From NCBI RefSeq assembly GCF_047123815.1, contig NZ_CP138920.1:2852001-2916000 (forward strand): a DNA stretch of 64,000 nucleotides. The letters are read 5' to 3'. This stretch comes from Maricaulis sp017643475. GTDB lineage: Bacteria > Pseudomonadota > Alphaproteobacteria > Caulobacterales > Maricaulaceae. Numbering within the stretch: position 1 is the stretch's first letter; each line of letters opens with the position of its first letter. Positions 51,528 through 59,939 of this stretch are shown piece by piece. A model generated the notes under the pieces. That model ran no database searches, had not been told where the DNA came from, and saw only the letters and a list, made by a program, of their open reading frames with translations. The translations under genes and the position numbers were made by a program.

Positions 51528-52568
51528 ATGACACAGCGTACCAAACGACTTCTCCTAATGGCCGCCGGGGCCTGGCTGGTATTGACCGCGCTGGCCGTGA
51601 ATTTTGGTCCGGTTTCCGTAGGAACACTTGAGCGTCGCCTGCAGGCCAATGCCCAGGATGCGCTGGATCGTCGTGGCTATAGCTGGGCTCAGGTTCGGAT
51701 GGATGGCCAGGTTGCCACCTTGACCGGCGCAGCCCCCGACGAAGATCAACAGCAGGCTGCGATCGCGATTGTGCGTGCCTCGACCTGGTCTGGTGGCCGC
51801 GTTGCCGGTGGAATTAGCCGTGTTGTCGATGAGATGGTCGCCGAGACCCGATCCCGTGGCTTTTATATTCGCGGCGATATGATTTCCGCAGGCCGTGTCC
51901 ATATCAGTGGCGGCGCTGCAACCGATGCCATGCGTCAGGAAATCGGCAGCTTTTCCTCCGCGACATTTTCCCAGGGTTCCGCAGTGGACCTGACGATTGT
52001 TCCGGGCGGTGAGGAAATCGCTGGCTGGGACGAAGCGGTCAGGAGATTGCTGGGTCAATTGGCGCGCCTTGAGCAAGGTTCCATTTATCTTTCCGGCACT
52101 TCCGCAGCCCTGATCGGCGAAGCGGCCAACCCGCAGATCGCCCGTTCGGTGACGCGCGCCCTGGTCAATATGCCCGAGGGATATGAAGCCGCTTCCGTAG
52201 TGACTCCGTCCGGAGCGCCGGCGGAAGTTTCCATCGCCGGAAGCGCGGGATGCCAGACTGTTCTGCGGGCAGCTCGCAGTGCTGATGAAGACGAATTACG
52301 TTTCGACCATGGCGGTGTTGAACCCAGCCCCTTTACTGAAGTGGCGCTGCGACGCATGGCTCGTGTTTTCCAGGCCTGTCCCGGAGAGCCCACGTTGCGG
52401 ATCGGGATTGGCGTTGAAGAAGGCGGTGCGGAGTTGGCTGCGAGCCGGGCTGACCGCGTGCGGGCGTTGATGGTCCAGGCCGGAGCGCCAACCGAGAGAT
52501 TGAATATCGTACTGGAGAACAATCAGGTCCGATTGCTTCAGTTCGAAGTGGAAAGCGATGAGGGGTAG
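51528..52568 (+). CDS. Inner-membrane-anchored BON/OmpA-like protein
   Basis: The 346-aa protein has one N-terminal membrane helix (about residues 8-26). BON-like segments follow (about 33-85, RRLQANAQDALDRRGYSWAQVRMDG, and possibly another at 95-150). A C-terminal OmpA-like peptidoglycan-binding domain is at about 230-335, recognised by FTEVALRRMARVF and LAASRADRVRALMVQAGAPTERLNI. This is the helix-BON-OmpA order of mycobacterial ArfA (OmpATb) and related envelope proteins. In E. coli-type OmpA domains an Asp and an Arg bind diaminopimelate; the Arg in ASRADRVR is present. It starts a three-gene operon with the next two genes (gaps of 3 and 2 bases). Confidence 0.82.
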   Translation: MTQRTKRLLLMAAGAWLVLTALAVNFGPVSVGTLERRLQANAQDALDRRGYSWAQVRMDGQVATLTGAAPDEDQQQAAIAIVRASTWSGGRVAGGISRVVDEMVAETRSRGFYIRGDMISAGRVHISGGAATDAMRQEIGSFSSATFSQGSAVDLTIVPGGEEIAGWDEAVRRLLGQLARLEQGSIYLSGTSAALIGEAANPQIARSVTRALVNMPEGYEAASVVTPSGAPAEVSIAGSAGCQTVLRAARSADEDELRFDHGGVEPSPFTEVALRRMARVFQACPGEPTLRIGIGVEEGGAELAASRADRVRALMVQAGAPTERLNIVLENNQVRLLQFEVESDEG

Positions 52569-52571
52569 GCC

Positions 52572-53162
52572 ATGTTTTGGTTGATCTGGCAGATGGGACT
52601 GATCCTGTTGGCAGCGTTTGCGCTGGGCCTGTTCTTCGGAAGACAGATTTGGAGCGGTGATGCGCGAAGCGCTGAAGCTGACCAGGCTCTGGCGGAAGCG
52701 TCCCGCCTGCGCGCGGAAAATGAAAACCTGGCCCGTCGCCTAGGTGAATCCGAAGCCCGCCAGAAAGATGTCTCGCCAAACGTGCAACCCGTGCCGGCGC
52801 AGAGTGCACCCGCGCCAGCGAAAGCCGAGGCGGATACCGGGGCAGTCAACGCAGACGAGCAGGAACCAGATCCGGCTGCCGAGACACCCACTCCGAAAGT
52901 GGTCAAGCCGACCCCCTCCGCCAAGCGCGGGAAGACTGCGGCGAAGCCCGCCAAGGCAGATGCTCCAGCTGACGATTTGACGAAGATCAAGGGCTTGGGC
53001 CCAAAGGCCGCTGCGGCGCTGCATGACGGCGGCGTGACCCGTTTCGCCCAGATCGCCGCCTGGTCCGACACGGATGTTGAAGACTGGGATGCCCTCATCA
53101 ATGGACGCGGCCGGATTACCCGGGATGACTGGGTCGGGCAGGCCCGTTCTCTCGTCGGCTAG
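52572..53162 (+). CDS. Membrane-anchored helix-hairpin-helix protein
   Basis: The 196-aa protein has an N-terminal membrane helix (about residues 4-24). A short coiled coil follows (about 32-58, ADQALAEASRLRAENENLARRLGESE), then a long Pro/Ala/Lys linker (about 65-135), and a C-terminal domain of about 60 residues starting DDLTKIKGLGPKAAAALHDGGVTRF. That domain is the helix-hairpin-helix-type 'predicted flap endonuclease-1-like 5' DNA nuclease' unit found at the end of many small membrane proteins and ribosomal-protein-L21-linked proteins. It may bind DNA or protein at the membrane. Its position right after the BON-OmpA gene suggests a joint envelope function. Biological role unknown. Confidence 0.75.
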   Translation: MFWLIWQMGLILLAAFALGLFFGRQIWSGDARSAEADQALAEASRLRAENENLARRLGESEARQKDVSPNVQPVPAQSAPAPAKAEADTGAVNADEQEPDPAAETPTPKVVKPTPSAKRGKTAAKPAKADAPADDLTKIKGLGPKAAAALHDGGVTRFAQIAAWSDTDVEDWDALINGRGRITRDDWVGQARSLVG

Positions 53163-53164
53163 CC

Positions 53165-53533
53165 ATGCGGTCTGCGGATGATTTTCATGCGTTTTGTGCT
53201 GCTCTTCCGGCGACCAGCCATGTTGTTCAGTGGGGGGGGCATGATGTCTGGAAGGTGGGCGGCAAAGTCTTCGTGATCGCGGGCTTCAGTGAGGAAGAGG
53301 GGCCCCGCCTTTCCTTCAAGGTTTCGGACATCTCCTTCGAAATCCTGCAAGACCAGCCGGGCCTGCGGCCGGCGCCTTATCTTGCGTCGCGGGGAATGAG
53401 CTGGATCCAGCATTATGAAGAGCCGGGCCTCGATGATGCTGCGCTGCGCGACTATATCCGCGAGAGCCACCGTCTCGTGGCGGCGGGTCTGACCAAGAAG
53501 AAGCAGAGAGAGCTGGGCCTGCTCAGCGACTAG
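53165..53533 (+). CDS. MmcQ/YjbR family protein
   Basis: The 122-aa protein has the typical MmcQ/YjbR fold features: FHAFCAALPATSHVVQWGGHDVWKVGGKVFVIAGF at the start (the LPG/ATxxxxWG... pattern), LSFKVSD in the middle and the end helices DYIRESHRLVAAGLTKKKQREL. YjbR of E. coli resembles DNA-binding proteins; its role is not settled. It is last in the operon and its stop overlaps that of the convergent CC0125-type gene. Confidence 0.88.
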   Translation: MRSADDFHAFCAALPATSHVVQWGGHDVWKVGGKVFVIAGFSEEEGPRLSFKVSDISFEILQDQPGLRPAPYLASRGMSWIQHYEEPGLDDAALRDYIRESHRLVAAGLTKKKQRELGLLSD

Positions 53534-54006
53534 TCGATTTCTGCGTAGTTGAGGACATCGATTGCGTTGTAGGCGTTCCGATCCTGCGGCATCTCACCCG
53601 TTCGGATAAGGATCTCCAGGGAGACACGCTTCTCACCGGCATCGCCGTCAAAGTGTACGCCGAGGCCAACTGACGTGCCTGAACGTCCTCCGGAACCAAA
53701 TCTGTGGCTGACACCCGTCCGAACGCGGACCGGGTCGCGCTCATTGCCGTCACGCGAGCTAGAGACGACGAGGAACCATTCGCCATCATTGAGCAGCGTG
53801 ACTTCTGCAGCGCGCCGAAGAGCCATGTCCTCCGCGTCACGAAGGGACATGTCCGAGCCCGCATCGAAGTGAATCCGGAAGCGATCGCTCTCGATCTGCT
53901 GTTCCGAATAACCGCGGTCACGGCCGTTCGCAGGGGTATAGGTCGTCGGAGTGTTAGCGCAGGCGACAAGAGCCGCAGACGCCAGGATGGGAGGCAAAAC
54001 ACGCAT
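53530..54006 (-). CDS. CC0125/CC1285-type lipoprotein
   Basis: The 158-aa protein has a lipoprotein signal with lipobox ALVAC (Cys16) and the conserved core of the Caulobacter CC0125/CC1285 family: TPTTYTPANGRDRGYSEQQIESDRFRIHF, then SLRDAEDMALRRAAEVTL and the GEWFLVVS strand. Members are common in Caulobacterales and related orders; role unknown. The start is ATG 54006 with a GAAGGAATT-type site; longer upstream ORF codons lie inside the hydrolase region and are rejected. Confidence 0.85.
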   Translation of the reverse strand: MRVLPPILASAALVACANTPTTYTPANGRDRGYSEQQIESDRFRIHFDAGSDMSLRDAEDMALRRAAEVTLLNDGEWFLVVSSSRDGNERDPVRVRTGVSHRFGSGGRSGTSVGLGVHFDGDAGEKRVSLEILIRTGEMPQDRNAYNAIDVLNYAEID

Positions 54007-54055
54007 TCGAAATTCCTTCACGCTGGCCCTATGAAAGCCCGTCGCGGCAGCTGGA

Positions 54056-55429
54056 TCAATCCTCATTGGCGAGGTCGTCGAGCGGGGGGGCGGCAAAGGG
54101 TGATAACTCGGCGTTGCCATAGGTCTGGGTGAAGGCCTGGTGTCGGGACCAGTCGACCAGCATCTCCAGATAGCCCTGCGCATATCCCAACCCCTGGCGG
54201 CTACCGTCCTCGGCTTCGACAAACCGCGTTATCCCGTGATCCGTGTCCGGGAAGAATGCGATATCGATGATGTGTCCATCGCTCTGCAATTCGGTCAGGA
54301 TCTGGCGCGTCGGGGCCGACGGCGCCTCTCGGTCCGCACCGGCGAGCACCCACAGCATGGGGACACCGACCTTGCGCAGGACGGGCACGGGTTCATGGCC
54401 CCAGCTGGTGCCAACGCCAAGGAAGCGATAGCCCATCCGGAATTGCCACAGCGGTCTCATGGTCATTTCGCCGGTTATCTCTCCGCGCATCTCCTGGAAC
54501 CAGGCTTCATCGCCCCATTCGCGGCGAACTCGGGCGAGGTCTTCAGCTCCGTCCTGGAAATTCGAGGCCAGCAGCCGGCCGGTGATGTCGGTGACCTGGC
54601 GGGCGCGGTCCAGCACCGCGTCATCATAACCGGCCTCCCGCAATTCCATCTGCACCTGCTCGCGGTCCTCGGCCAGCGGGCTTTCCGCCAGTCCGAAGCT
54701 GGCGATGACAAAATCGGGTTGGCTGAGGGTCGCTGCCAGTGGCGCGACCCATCCACCCTGGCTGCCCCCGAGATAGCCGGAGCTCGAGGCGCGCCCGGCG
54801 GCCAGTTCCAGGGCAGTTCGGTGAGCGGCTGCCGCATCCGCAGCCAACAGGTCGAAGTCCTGGGTGTACTCCCCCGTCGATGCGCCTGTGCCCCGCTTGT
54901 CATAGACGAAGGCACCGATGCCATGGGCCGGCAACATCCGCTGCAGGAAGGCATAATCCCGCGCGCTCCAGTCTTCCGATCCGTGCACGAGGACAACGAT
55001 CGGCACCGGTTCGTAGCCCGCTGGCATGACCAGGCGGCCCGCGAGCTCTTCGTCCGCGCCTGTAAAGCGGACGTCCTGAATATCATGGGAGATGCGGGTC
55101 GCATGACCCTGCAGGCTATCAATGCCGTTGATCTCTATCCCGTCATCACCGCAGGTGGTCATTGCCAGCCGGGCGGTGTGGGGCAGGTCGCTCCAACCCG
55201 TTGTGCCCGTCCAGACGCCGTCCTCGTCGCGGCTGACGCGGCCCACTTCGCCCGACATGACACGCCAGCGCAAATGATCCGAACTGGACAGGCCGACATC
55301 GATCACATCGCCGGTAGCCACGCGGTAACTCCCGACCAGACAGCGCATGTCAGCGCTGATCTCGTCATCCGATGATGAACATGCCGCGAGCGTGATGCTG
55401 GCTGCCAGTGCAACACTGAAAAAGCGCAT
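54056..55429 (-). CDS. Alpha/beta-hydrolase lipoprotein
   Basis: The 457-aa protein has a lipobox LAAC (Cys17). An N-terminal region of about 120 residues of unknown fold (TGTTGWSDLP) precedes the hydrolase, which starts at PIVVLVHGSEDWSARDY (about 143-159). The nucleophile is in LGGSQGGWVA (Ser near 219), an acid is likely in LAGADREAP, and the histidine is in DTDHGITRF. The DKRGTGAS motif places it with S9/BD-FAE-type or acyl hydrolases of the periplasm. Substrate unknown. It is followed after 49 bases by the CC0125-type gene on the same strand. Confidence 0.88.
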   Translation of the reverse strand: MRFFSVALAASITLAACSSSDDEISADMRCLVGSYRVATGDVIDVGLSSSDHLRWRVMSGEVGRVSRDEDGVWTGTTGWSDLPHTARLAMTTCGDDGIEINGIDSLQGHATRISHDIQDVRFTGADEELAGRLVMPAGYEPVPIVVLVHGSEDWSARDYAFLQRMLPAHGIGAFVYDKRGTGASTGEYTQDFDLLAADAAAAHRTALELAAGRASSSGYLGGSQGGWVAPLAATLSQPDFVIASFGLAESPLAEDREQVQMELREAGYDDAVLDRARQVTDITGRLLASNFQDGAEDLARVRREWGDEAWFQEMRGEITGEMTMRPLWQFRMGYRFLGVGTSWGHEPVPVLRKVGVPMLWVLAGADREAPSAPTRQILTELQSDGHIIDIAFFPDTDHGITRFVEAEDGSRQGLGYAQGYLEMLVDWSRHQAFTQTYGNAELSPFAAPPLDDLANED

Positions 55430-55484
55430 GGGGCCCCTCCTGATCCAATATCAGCTTAGCGGAGAGAAGGGGCCGACGACCAGC

Positions 55485-57632
55485 TTATTCTGCCAATTCT
55501 GCCTCGATATCGACGCCCATACGCTCCAGCATCACGATGGCACTGTCTGCGATGATTGTGCCCGGCGGGAAAACTGCGGCTGCACCCATCTGGCGCAGGA
55601 CCGGCTCGTCGTCCGGCGGGATAACGCCGCCAACAATCACCAGAATGTCGTCACGCCCGTTGTCGCGCAGCGCATTGCGCAGCTCGGGTACCAGGGTCAG
55701 GTGACCGGCCGCCAGTGACGAGGCTGCAGCGGCGTGAACGTTTTCCTCCACCGCCAGTGCCGCAGCCTCTTGCGGTGTCTGGAAGAGCGGTCCGGCGACG
55801 ACCTCCCAGCCGAGGTCGGCATAGGCCGAGGCGACGACTTTCTGGCCGCGGTCATGCCCGTCCTGGCCCAGCTTGGCGATCAAGATCTTGGGCTTGCGGC
55901 CGTGACGCTTTGCAAAGTCTGCAGCAAATCGTTTTGCCAGCTTGATGCGGTCATCATCACCTGCTGCGGCGGCATAGACGCCTTTGACCGTCTGGATCTT
56001 TGCCACATGGCGGTTGAAGGAGCGCTCCATCGCGTCTGAAATCTCGCCGACGGTCGCCTTGGCGCGTGCTGCGTCGACGGCCAGTGCCAGCAAATTGCCG
56101 TCACCCGCGCGCGCGGCATTGGCCAGCCCGTCCAGCTTGCTTTCGACCTCGGCGCTGTCGCGCTCCTGGCGCAGGCGTTCGAGCTTCTCGATCTGCTGTT
56201 TTCGAACCAGGTAATTGTCGACCTTGAGAACCGGAACGTCTTCTTCCTCGTCGAGACGGAACTTGTTGACGCCGGTAATCGTCTGCTGACCGCTATCGAT
56301 CATCGCCTGGGTGCGGGCAGCAGCTTCTTCAATCCGCAGTTTCGGGATGCCGGCATCAATCGCCTTGGCCATGCCGCCCAGCTTGTCGACCTCGGCGATA
56401 TGATCGAGCGCCTTGGCTGCCAGATCGTGGGTCAGGCGTTCGATATAGTGGCTGCCGCCCCACGGGTCGGCGGCGTCACACAGATGAGCCTCGGTCTGCA
56501 GCAGAAGCTGAGTGTTGCGGGCAATGCGTGCGGAGAAATCCGTCGGCAGGGCCAGGGCTTCGTCCAGCGAGTTGGTGTGCAGGGATTGGGTGTGACCATC
56601 CACCGCCGCAATGGCTTCCAGTGCTGTACGGCCAACATTGTTGAACACATCCTGGGCCGTCAGCGACCAGCCGGAGGTCTGGCAGTGCGTGCGCAGGCAG
56701 ATCGACTTGTCGGATTTCGGCGCAAAGCGCTCCTTGACCAGCTTGGCCCACAACAGGCGCGCCGCGCGAAGCTTGGCGATCTCCATGAAGACATTCATGC
56801 CGATGCCGAAGAAGAAGGAGAGACGAGGCGCGAAAGCGTCCACGTCGAGGCCGGCATCCACACCCGTCTGGATGTATTCCAGACCGTCCGCGATCGTGTA
56901 GGCCAGCTCCAGATCCGCCGGCGCGCCGGCCTCCTGCATGTGATAGCCCGAGATCGAGATCGAGTTGTATTTCGGCATGTTTGCCGAGGTATAGGCAAAG
57001 ATGTCCGAGATGATGCGCATGGAAGGCTGGGGCGGATAGATATAGGTGTTCCGCACCATGAATTCCTTGAGGATGTCGTTCTGGATCGTACCGGAGAGTT
57101 TATCCGGGCTGACGCCCTGTTCCTCGGCCGCAACGATGTAGAGTGCGAGGACCGGCAGGACCGCGCCATTCATCGTCATCGAGACGGACATCTGGTCGAG
57201 TGGGATGCCGTCAAACAGGGTCCGCATGTCATAGATGCTGTCGATCGCCACACCGGCCATGCCGACATCACCGGCAACACGTTCATGGTCACTGTCATAA
57301 CCGCGGTGAGTGGCCAGGTCGAAAGCAACCGAAAGGCCTTTCTGGCCGGCGGCCAGATTGCGGCGGTAGAAGGCGTTGGAGTCTTCCGCCGTCGAGAAAC
57401 CGGCATATTGACGGATGGTCCAGGGGCGCTGGCCATACATGGTCGGATAGGGGCCGCGCACAAAGGGCGCTGCGCCCGGAACACTGGTCAGGAAATCAAT
57501 GCCCTCGCTGTCGCCGGCGCGGTATTGCGACTTGATCGGAATGCCTTCTGCCGGCGTCCATTCGCGGCGAGCGCCATCATTGCCGGTCTCCAGCGCGCCG
57601 AGCTCGATCTGAGTGAAGTCAGGGTTCTGCAT
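55485..57632 (-). CDS. Methylmalonyl-CoA mutase, large (catalytic) subunit
   Basis: The 715-aa enzyme interconverts (R)-methylmalonyl-CoA and succinyl-CoA using adenosylcobalamin. The N-terminal TIM barrel (about 30-560) has RGPYPTMYGQRPWTIRQYAGFSTAEDSN, RTHCQTSGWSLT and the SISGYHMQEAGA segment. The C-terminal cobalamin domain (about 585-715) has the DxHxxG motif as GQDGHDRG, with VVGGVIPPDDEP and GTIIADSA. This lets propionyl-CoA from odd-chain acids, Ile, Val, Met and Thr enter the TCA cycle. It overlaps the small-subunit gene by one base (TAATG), so the two are coupled. No cobalamin riboswitch is visible upstream of the pair. Confidence 0.96.
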   Translation of the reverse strand: MQNPDFTQIELGALETGNDGARREWTPAEGIPIKSQYRAGDSEGIDFLTSVPGAAPFVRGPYPTMYGQRPWTIRQYAGFSTAEDSNAFYRRNLAAGQKGLSVAFDLATHRGYDSDHERVAGDVGMAGVAIDSIYDMRTLFDGIPLDQMSVSMTMNGAVLPVLALYIVAAEEQGVSPDKLSGTIQNDILKEFMVRNTYIYPPQPSMRIISDIFAYTSANMPKYNSISISGYHMQEAGAPADLELAYTIADGLEYIQTGVDAGLDVDAFAPRLSFFFGIGMNVFMEIAKLRAARLLWAKLVKERFAPKSDKSICLRTHCQTSGWSLTAQDVFNNVGRTALEAIAAVDGHTQSLHTNSLDEALALPTDFSARIARNTQLLLQTEAHLCDAADPWGGSHYIERLTHDLAAKALDHIAEVDKLGGMAKAIDAGIPKLRIEEAAARTQAMIDSGQQTITGVNKFRLDEEEDVPVLKVDNYLVRKQQIEKLERLRQERDSAEVESKLDGLANAARAGDGNLLALAVDAARAKATVGEISDAMERSFNRHVAKIQTVKGVYAAAAGDDDRIKLAKRFAADFAKRHGRKPKILIAKLGQDGHDRGQKVVASAYADLGWEVVAGPLFQTPQEAAALAVEENVHAAAASSLAAGHLTLVPELRNALRDNGRDDILVIVGGVIPPDDEPVLRQMGAAAVFPPGTIIADSAIVMLERMGVDIEAELAE

Positions 57633-59056
57633 TACTTCTCTCCTTCGAAGGAGGCCGCAAGCAAGACGGGAGCAAGAGGGCTGTCGGGGGAGGTCATCTC
57701 GCCCCAGGTACCACCAGTCTCGACGGGTTTCGGATCCGGGTCTGGGTATTTGGTGACACCCAGAATGATTTCTTTGCCATCGGCAATCTGCTGCAGTCGG
57801 GCTTCACGCGCCGCAGCGATCTCGGCCTGCAGCGATCCGTCGCCAAAGGCCTCGACAAGCCCGCCCTTGCGCTCGATGTCCTGGAACAACGACCAGGCCT
57901 TCTGTGCCAGCTGCTCGGTCAGGTGTTCGTGCAAATAGCCGCCGGCTGCCGGGTCCGTGACCTTGCCGGCGTGGCTCTCCTCGGCCAGCAGGATGTGGAG
58001 ATTGCGCGCGACGCGGCGTGCAAACCCGCCGGGGCGGGCGATCGCGTCCGTGAGCGGGCGGATGGTGATGCAGTCCGCGCCGCCGGCCGCTGCGGCGAAA
58101 CCTGCGCAGGCATTGCGGATCAGATTGGTCCACGGATCCTGGGCGCTGAGCATGCGTCCTGCCGTGACGACATGGATGTTGGCGCGTGTTTGTGTTGCAC
58201 CGAAGCTGCTGGCGATCTGCGCGAATACCCGGCGTGCCGCCCGCAGCTTGGCGATGGTGAGGTGAATGTCAGTGTCGGCTGCAAGCTTGATCTCGATGGC
58301 CTGAGACGCCTCATCCGCGCTCATGCCGCATTCACCCATAAGGCGCATGTAGGCCGCGACCTTGCCGGCCATGACGGCGAGTTCCTGTGCTTCAGTCGCA
58401 CCGGCCTCGAAGGCGAGGGCGCCGTCAGCACGGAAGGTCTTCAGTTTCGGAAACGCGGCCTGGCAGAGCTGAACGTGGGCTTTGGCCTTGTCGAAACACT
58501 CCGGATCCAAGTCCACATTCTGGCGTGCAGCGCGGCCGATCGGGTTGAGCCCCAGACCGCCCTCGAGCGTTTCACCGTCAATCCGACGACGCGCATAAAG
58601 TGCGAGCAGGTGATGGGCGTGCGTGCCCTGGCCCAGGATGACATCGAGGTGGATCGGAGCGAGAGACAGGTCGACTCCCTTGAGGGCCGCGTCCAACGCG
58701 TCGACATCATTCGCCGCGAGACCGGTTTCGCCCCGCGGGTCGAGATTGAGTTCCAGCTCCGAAACTCCGCCCATCAAATCTGCGAGAGCCGCTTCATTGG
58801 CAGTTTCCGGAGTCGCTTCAACGATGGAGGCGCGCATGCCCCAGGGCAGGTGTAGGTCGCGCTCACGCAAGTCCACGGCACCCGCATTGTCAGCCCGCTC
58901 GAAAAAGGCCGGGCCGCGATCAATACCATCCGCGCTGGCCCGCCCGAGTGTCTCGTCGAAATCCGCTCCGCGCAGGGCCTTTTCGGCCAGCGGGCGCCAG
59001 TCTTCGGCGGTTTTTGCGGCAAATCCCCCGGACATGGTGTGGATAGTTTCGCTCAT
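57632..59056 (-). CDS. Methylmalonyl-CoA mutase, small subunit
   Basis: The 474-aa protein resembles the large-subunit barrel, but its cobalamin domain is missing and it lacks the DxHxxG motif, so it is the non-catalytic partner that stabilises the heterodimer. Recognisable parts are EDWRPLAEKALRGADFDETL (near the start), GLGLNPIGRAARQ, then the MRLMGECGMSADEASQAIEI region and GRMLSAQDPWTNLIRN. Small subunits are often about 600 aa, so this one is shorter. The start is ATG 59056 (MSETIHTMSGG); a longer frame upstream lies in the divergent intergenic DNA and has no homology. First gene of the mutase pair. Confidence 0.9.
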   Translation of the reverse strand: MSETIHTMSGGFAAKTAEDWRPLAEKALRGADFDETLGRASADGIDRGPAFFERADNAGAVDLRERDLHLPWGMRASIVEATPETANEAALADLMGGVSELELNLDPRGETGLAANDVDALDAALKGVDLSLAPIHLDVILGQGTHAHHLLALYARRRIDGETLEGGLGLNPIGRAARQNVDLDPECFDKAKAHVQLCQAAFPKLKTFRADGALAFEAGATEAQELAVMAGKVAAYMRLMGECGMSADEASQAIEIKLAADTDIHLTIAKLRAARRVFAQIASSFGATQTRANIHVVTAGRMLSAQDPWTNLIRNACAGFAAAAGGADCITIRPLTDAIARPGGFARRVARNLHILLAEESHAGKVTDPAAGGYLHEHLTEQLAQKAWSLFQDIERKGGLVEAFGDGSLQAEIAAAREARLQQIADGKEIILGVTKYPDPDPKPVETGGTWGEMTSPDSPLAPVLLAASFEGEK

Positions 59057-59210
59057 CGGACAAATTCCTCGCGGCGCAATGATCCTGTTGGGCGGAGAAA
59101 AGGCATGAGAGGGGCCTGCGTCAAGTGCGCGATATGCGCATGGATAGTGCGCGAGCCTCTCCACCCGCCCCGGCCACCTTGCATGCTTTACATACAGCAA
59201 GGAGATCGTC

Positions 59211-59939
59211 ATGTCCGAACAAAGCCCGCGCCTGTCACTTCCGCTCGTCATGCCGGACCAGGCCCAGAAACATGTCACCGTGAATGAGAGCCTGCTGCGT
59301 CTCGACACGCTGGTTCAGTTGAGCGTGGAGAGCCGCGTCCTCACGGCTCAGCCCTCATCGCCCGTGAATGGCCAGGCCTGGATCCTGCCGGCCGGAGCAA
59401 GCGGAACCGACTGGTCCGCGATGTCGACCGCCTCGATAGCGTTGTGGCGGGACGGTTCCTGGAGCGAGATTATTCCTCAGACCGGTTGGCAGGGCTGGGT
59501 GATTGATGAGGGCACTCGCTGTGTCTTTGGAGACGGGCACTGGACCGCAGCCTATGAGACTTCCGAACGCGTCCTGGCGCTTGGCGAGATGGGCGCACTG
59601 ACCAAGGCGGTCTTGCTGGAGGAGGAGTTGGGCGCTCTTGCGGGCGCAAGCGTTCAGACGACGATCACCATCCCTGATCGCGCAATCGTCTTTGGCGTCT
59701 CCGTGAGAACCATCAGCGTGATCAACGGTGCCACCAGTTTCGACTGCGGCATAGCCAGCGAGACGTCCAAGTTCGGCGGATCACTCGGTATTGCCGCGGG
59801 CGCGTCCAATGTCGGCGTGATCGGCCCCCAGGCCTTTTACGCTGAAACGCCCGTTGTTTTGACGGCGAATGGGGGTGATTTCGCTGGCGGTACGGTGAGG
59901 GTAGCTATCCACGCCGTGGTGCCGGAAGCGCCGGACTAA
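59211..59939 (+). CDS. DUF2793-domain protein, phage-tail-like
   Basis: The 242-aa protein has a DUF2793 N-terminal half with the family hallmark PDQAQKHVTVNESLLRLDTLVQLSV (about 14-38), then QAWILPAGASGTDWS and GWQGWVIDEGTRCVF (about 57-115). The C-terminal half is beta-rich (SVRTISVINGATSFDCGIA). This domain occurs in alphaproteobacterial prophages and gene-transfer-agent clusters near tail-fibre genes. Here no other phage gene is next to it, so it is an isolated, possibly domesticated gene. A GCAAGGAGA ribosome site precedes the ATG. Stops overlap the convergent Pip gene. Confidence 0.82.
   Translation: MSEQSPRLSLPLVMPDQAQKHVTVNESLLRLDTLVQLSVESRVLTAQPSSPVNGQAWILPAGASGTDWSAMSTASIALWRDGSWSEIIPQTGWQGWVIDEGTRCVFGDGHWTAAYETSERVLALGEMGALTKAVLLEEELGALAGASVQTTITIPDRAIVFGVSVRTISVINGATSFDCGIASETSKFGGSLGIAAGASNVGVIGPQAFYAETPVVLTANGGDFAGGTVRVAIHAVVPEAPD

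Noticed and set aside
59057..59210. Cobalamin riboswitch before methylmalonyl-CoA mutase
   Set aside because: The 154-base gap is too short and lacks a B12-box-like sequence.
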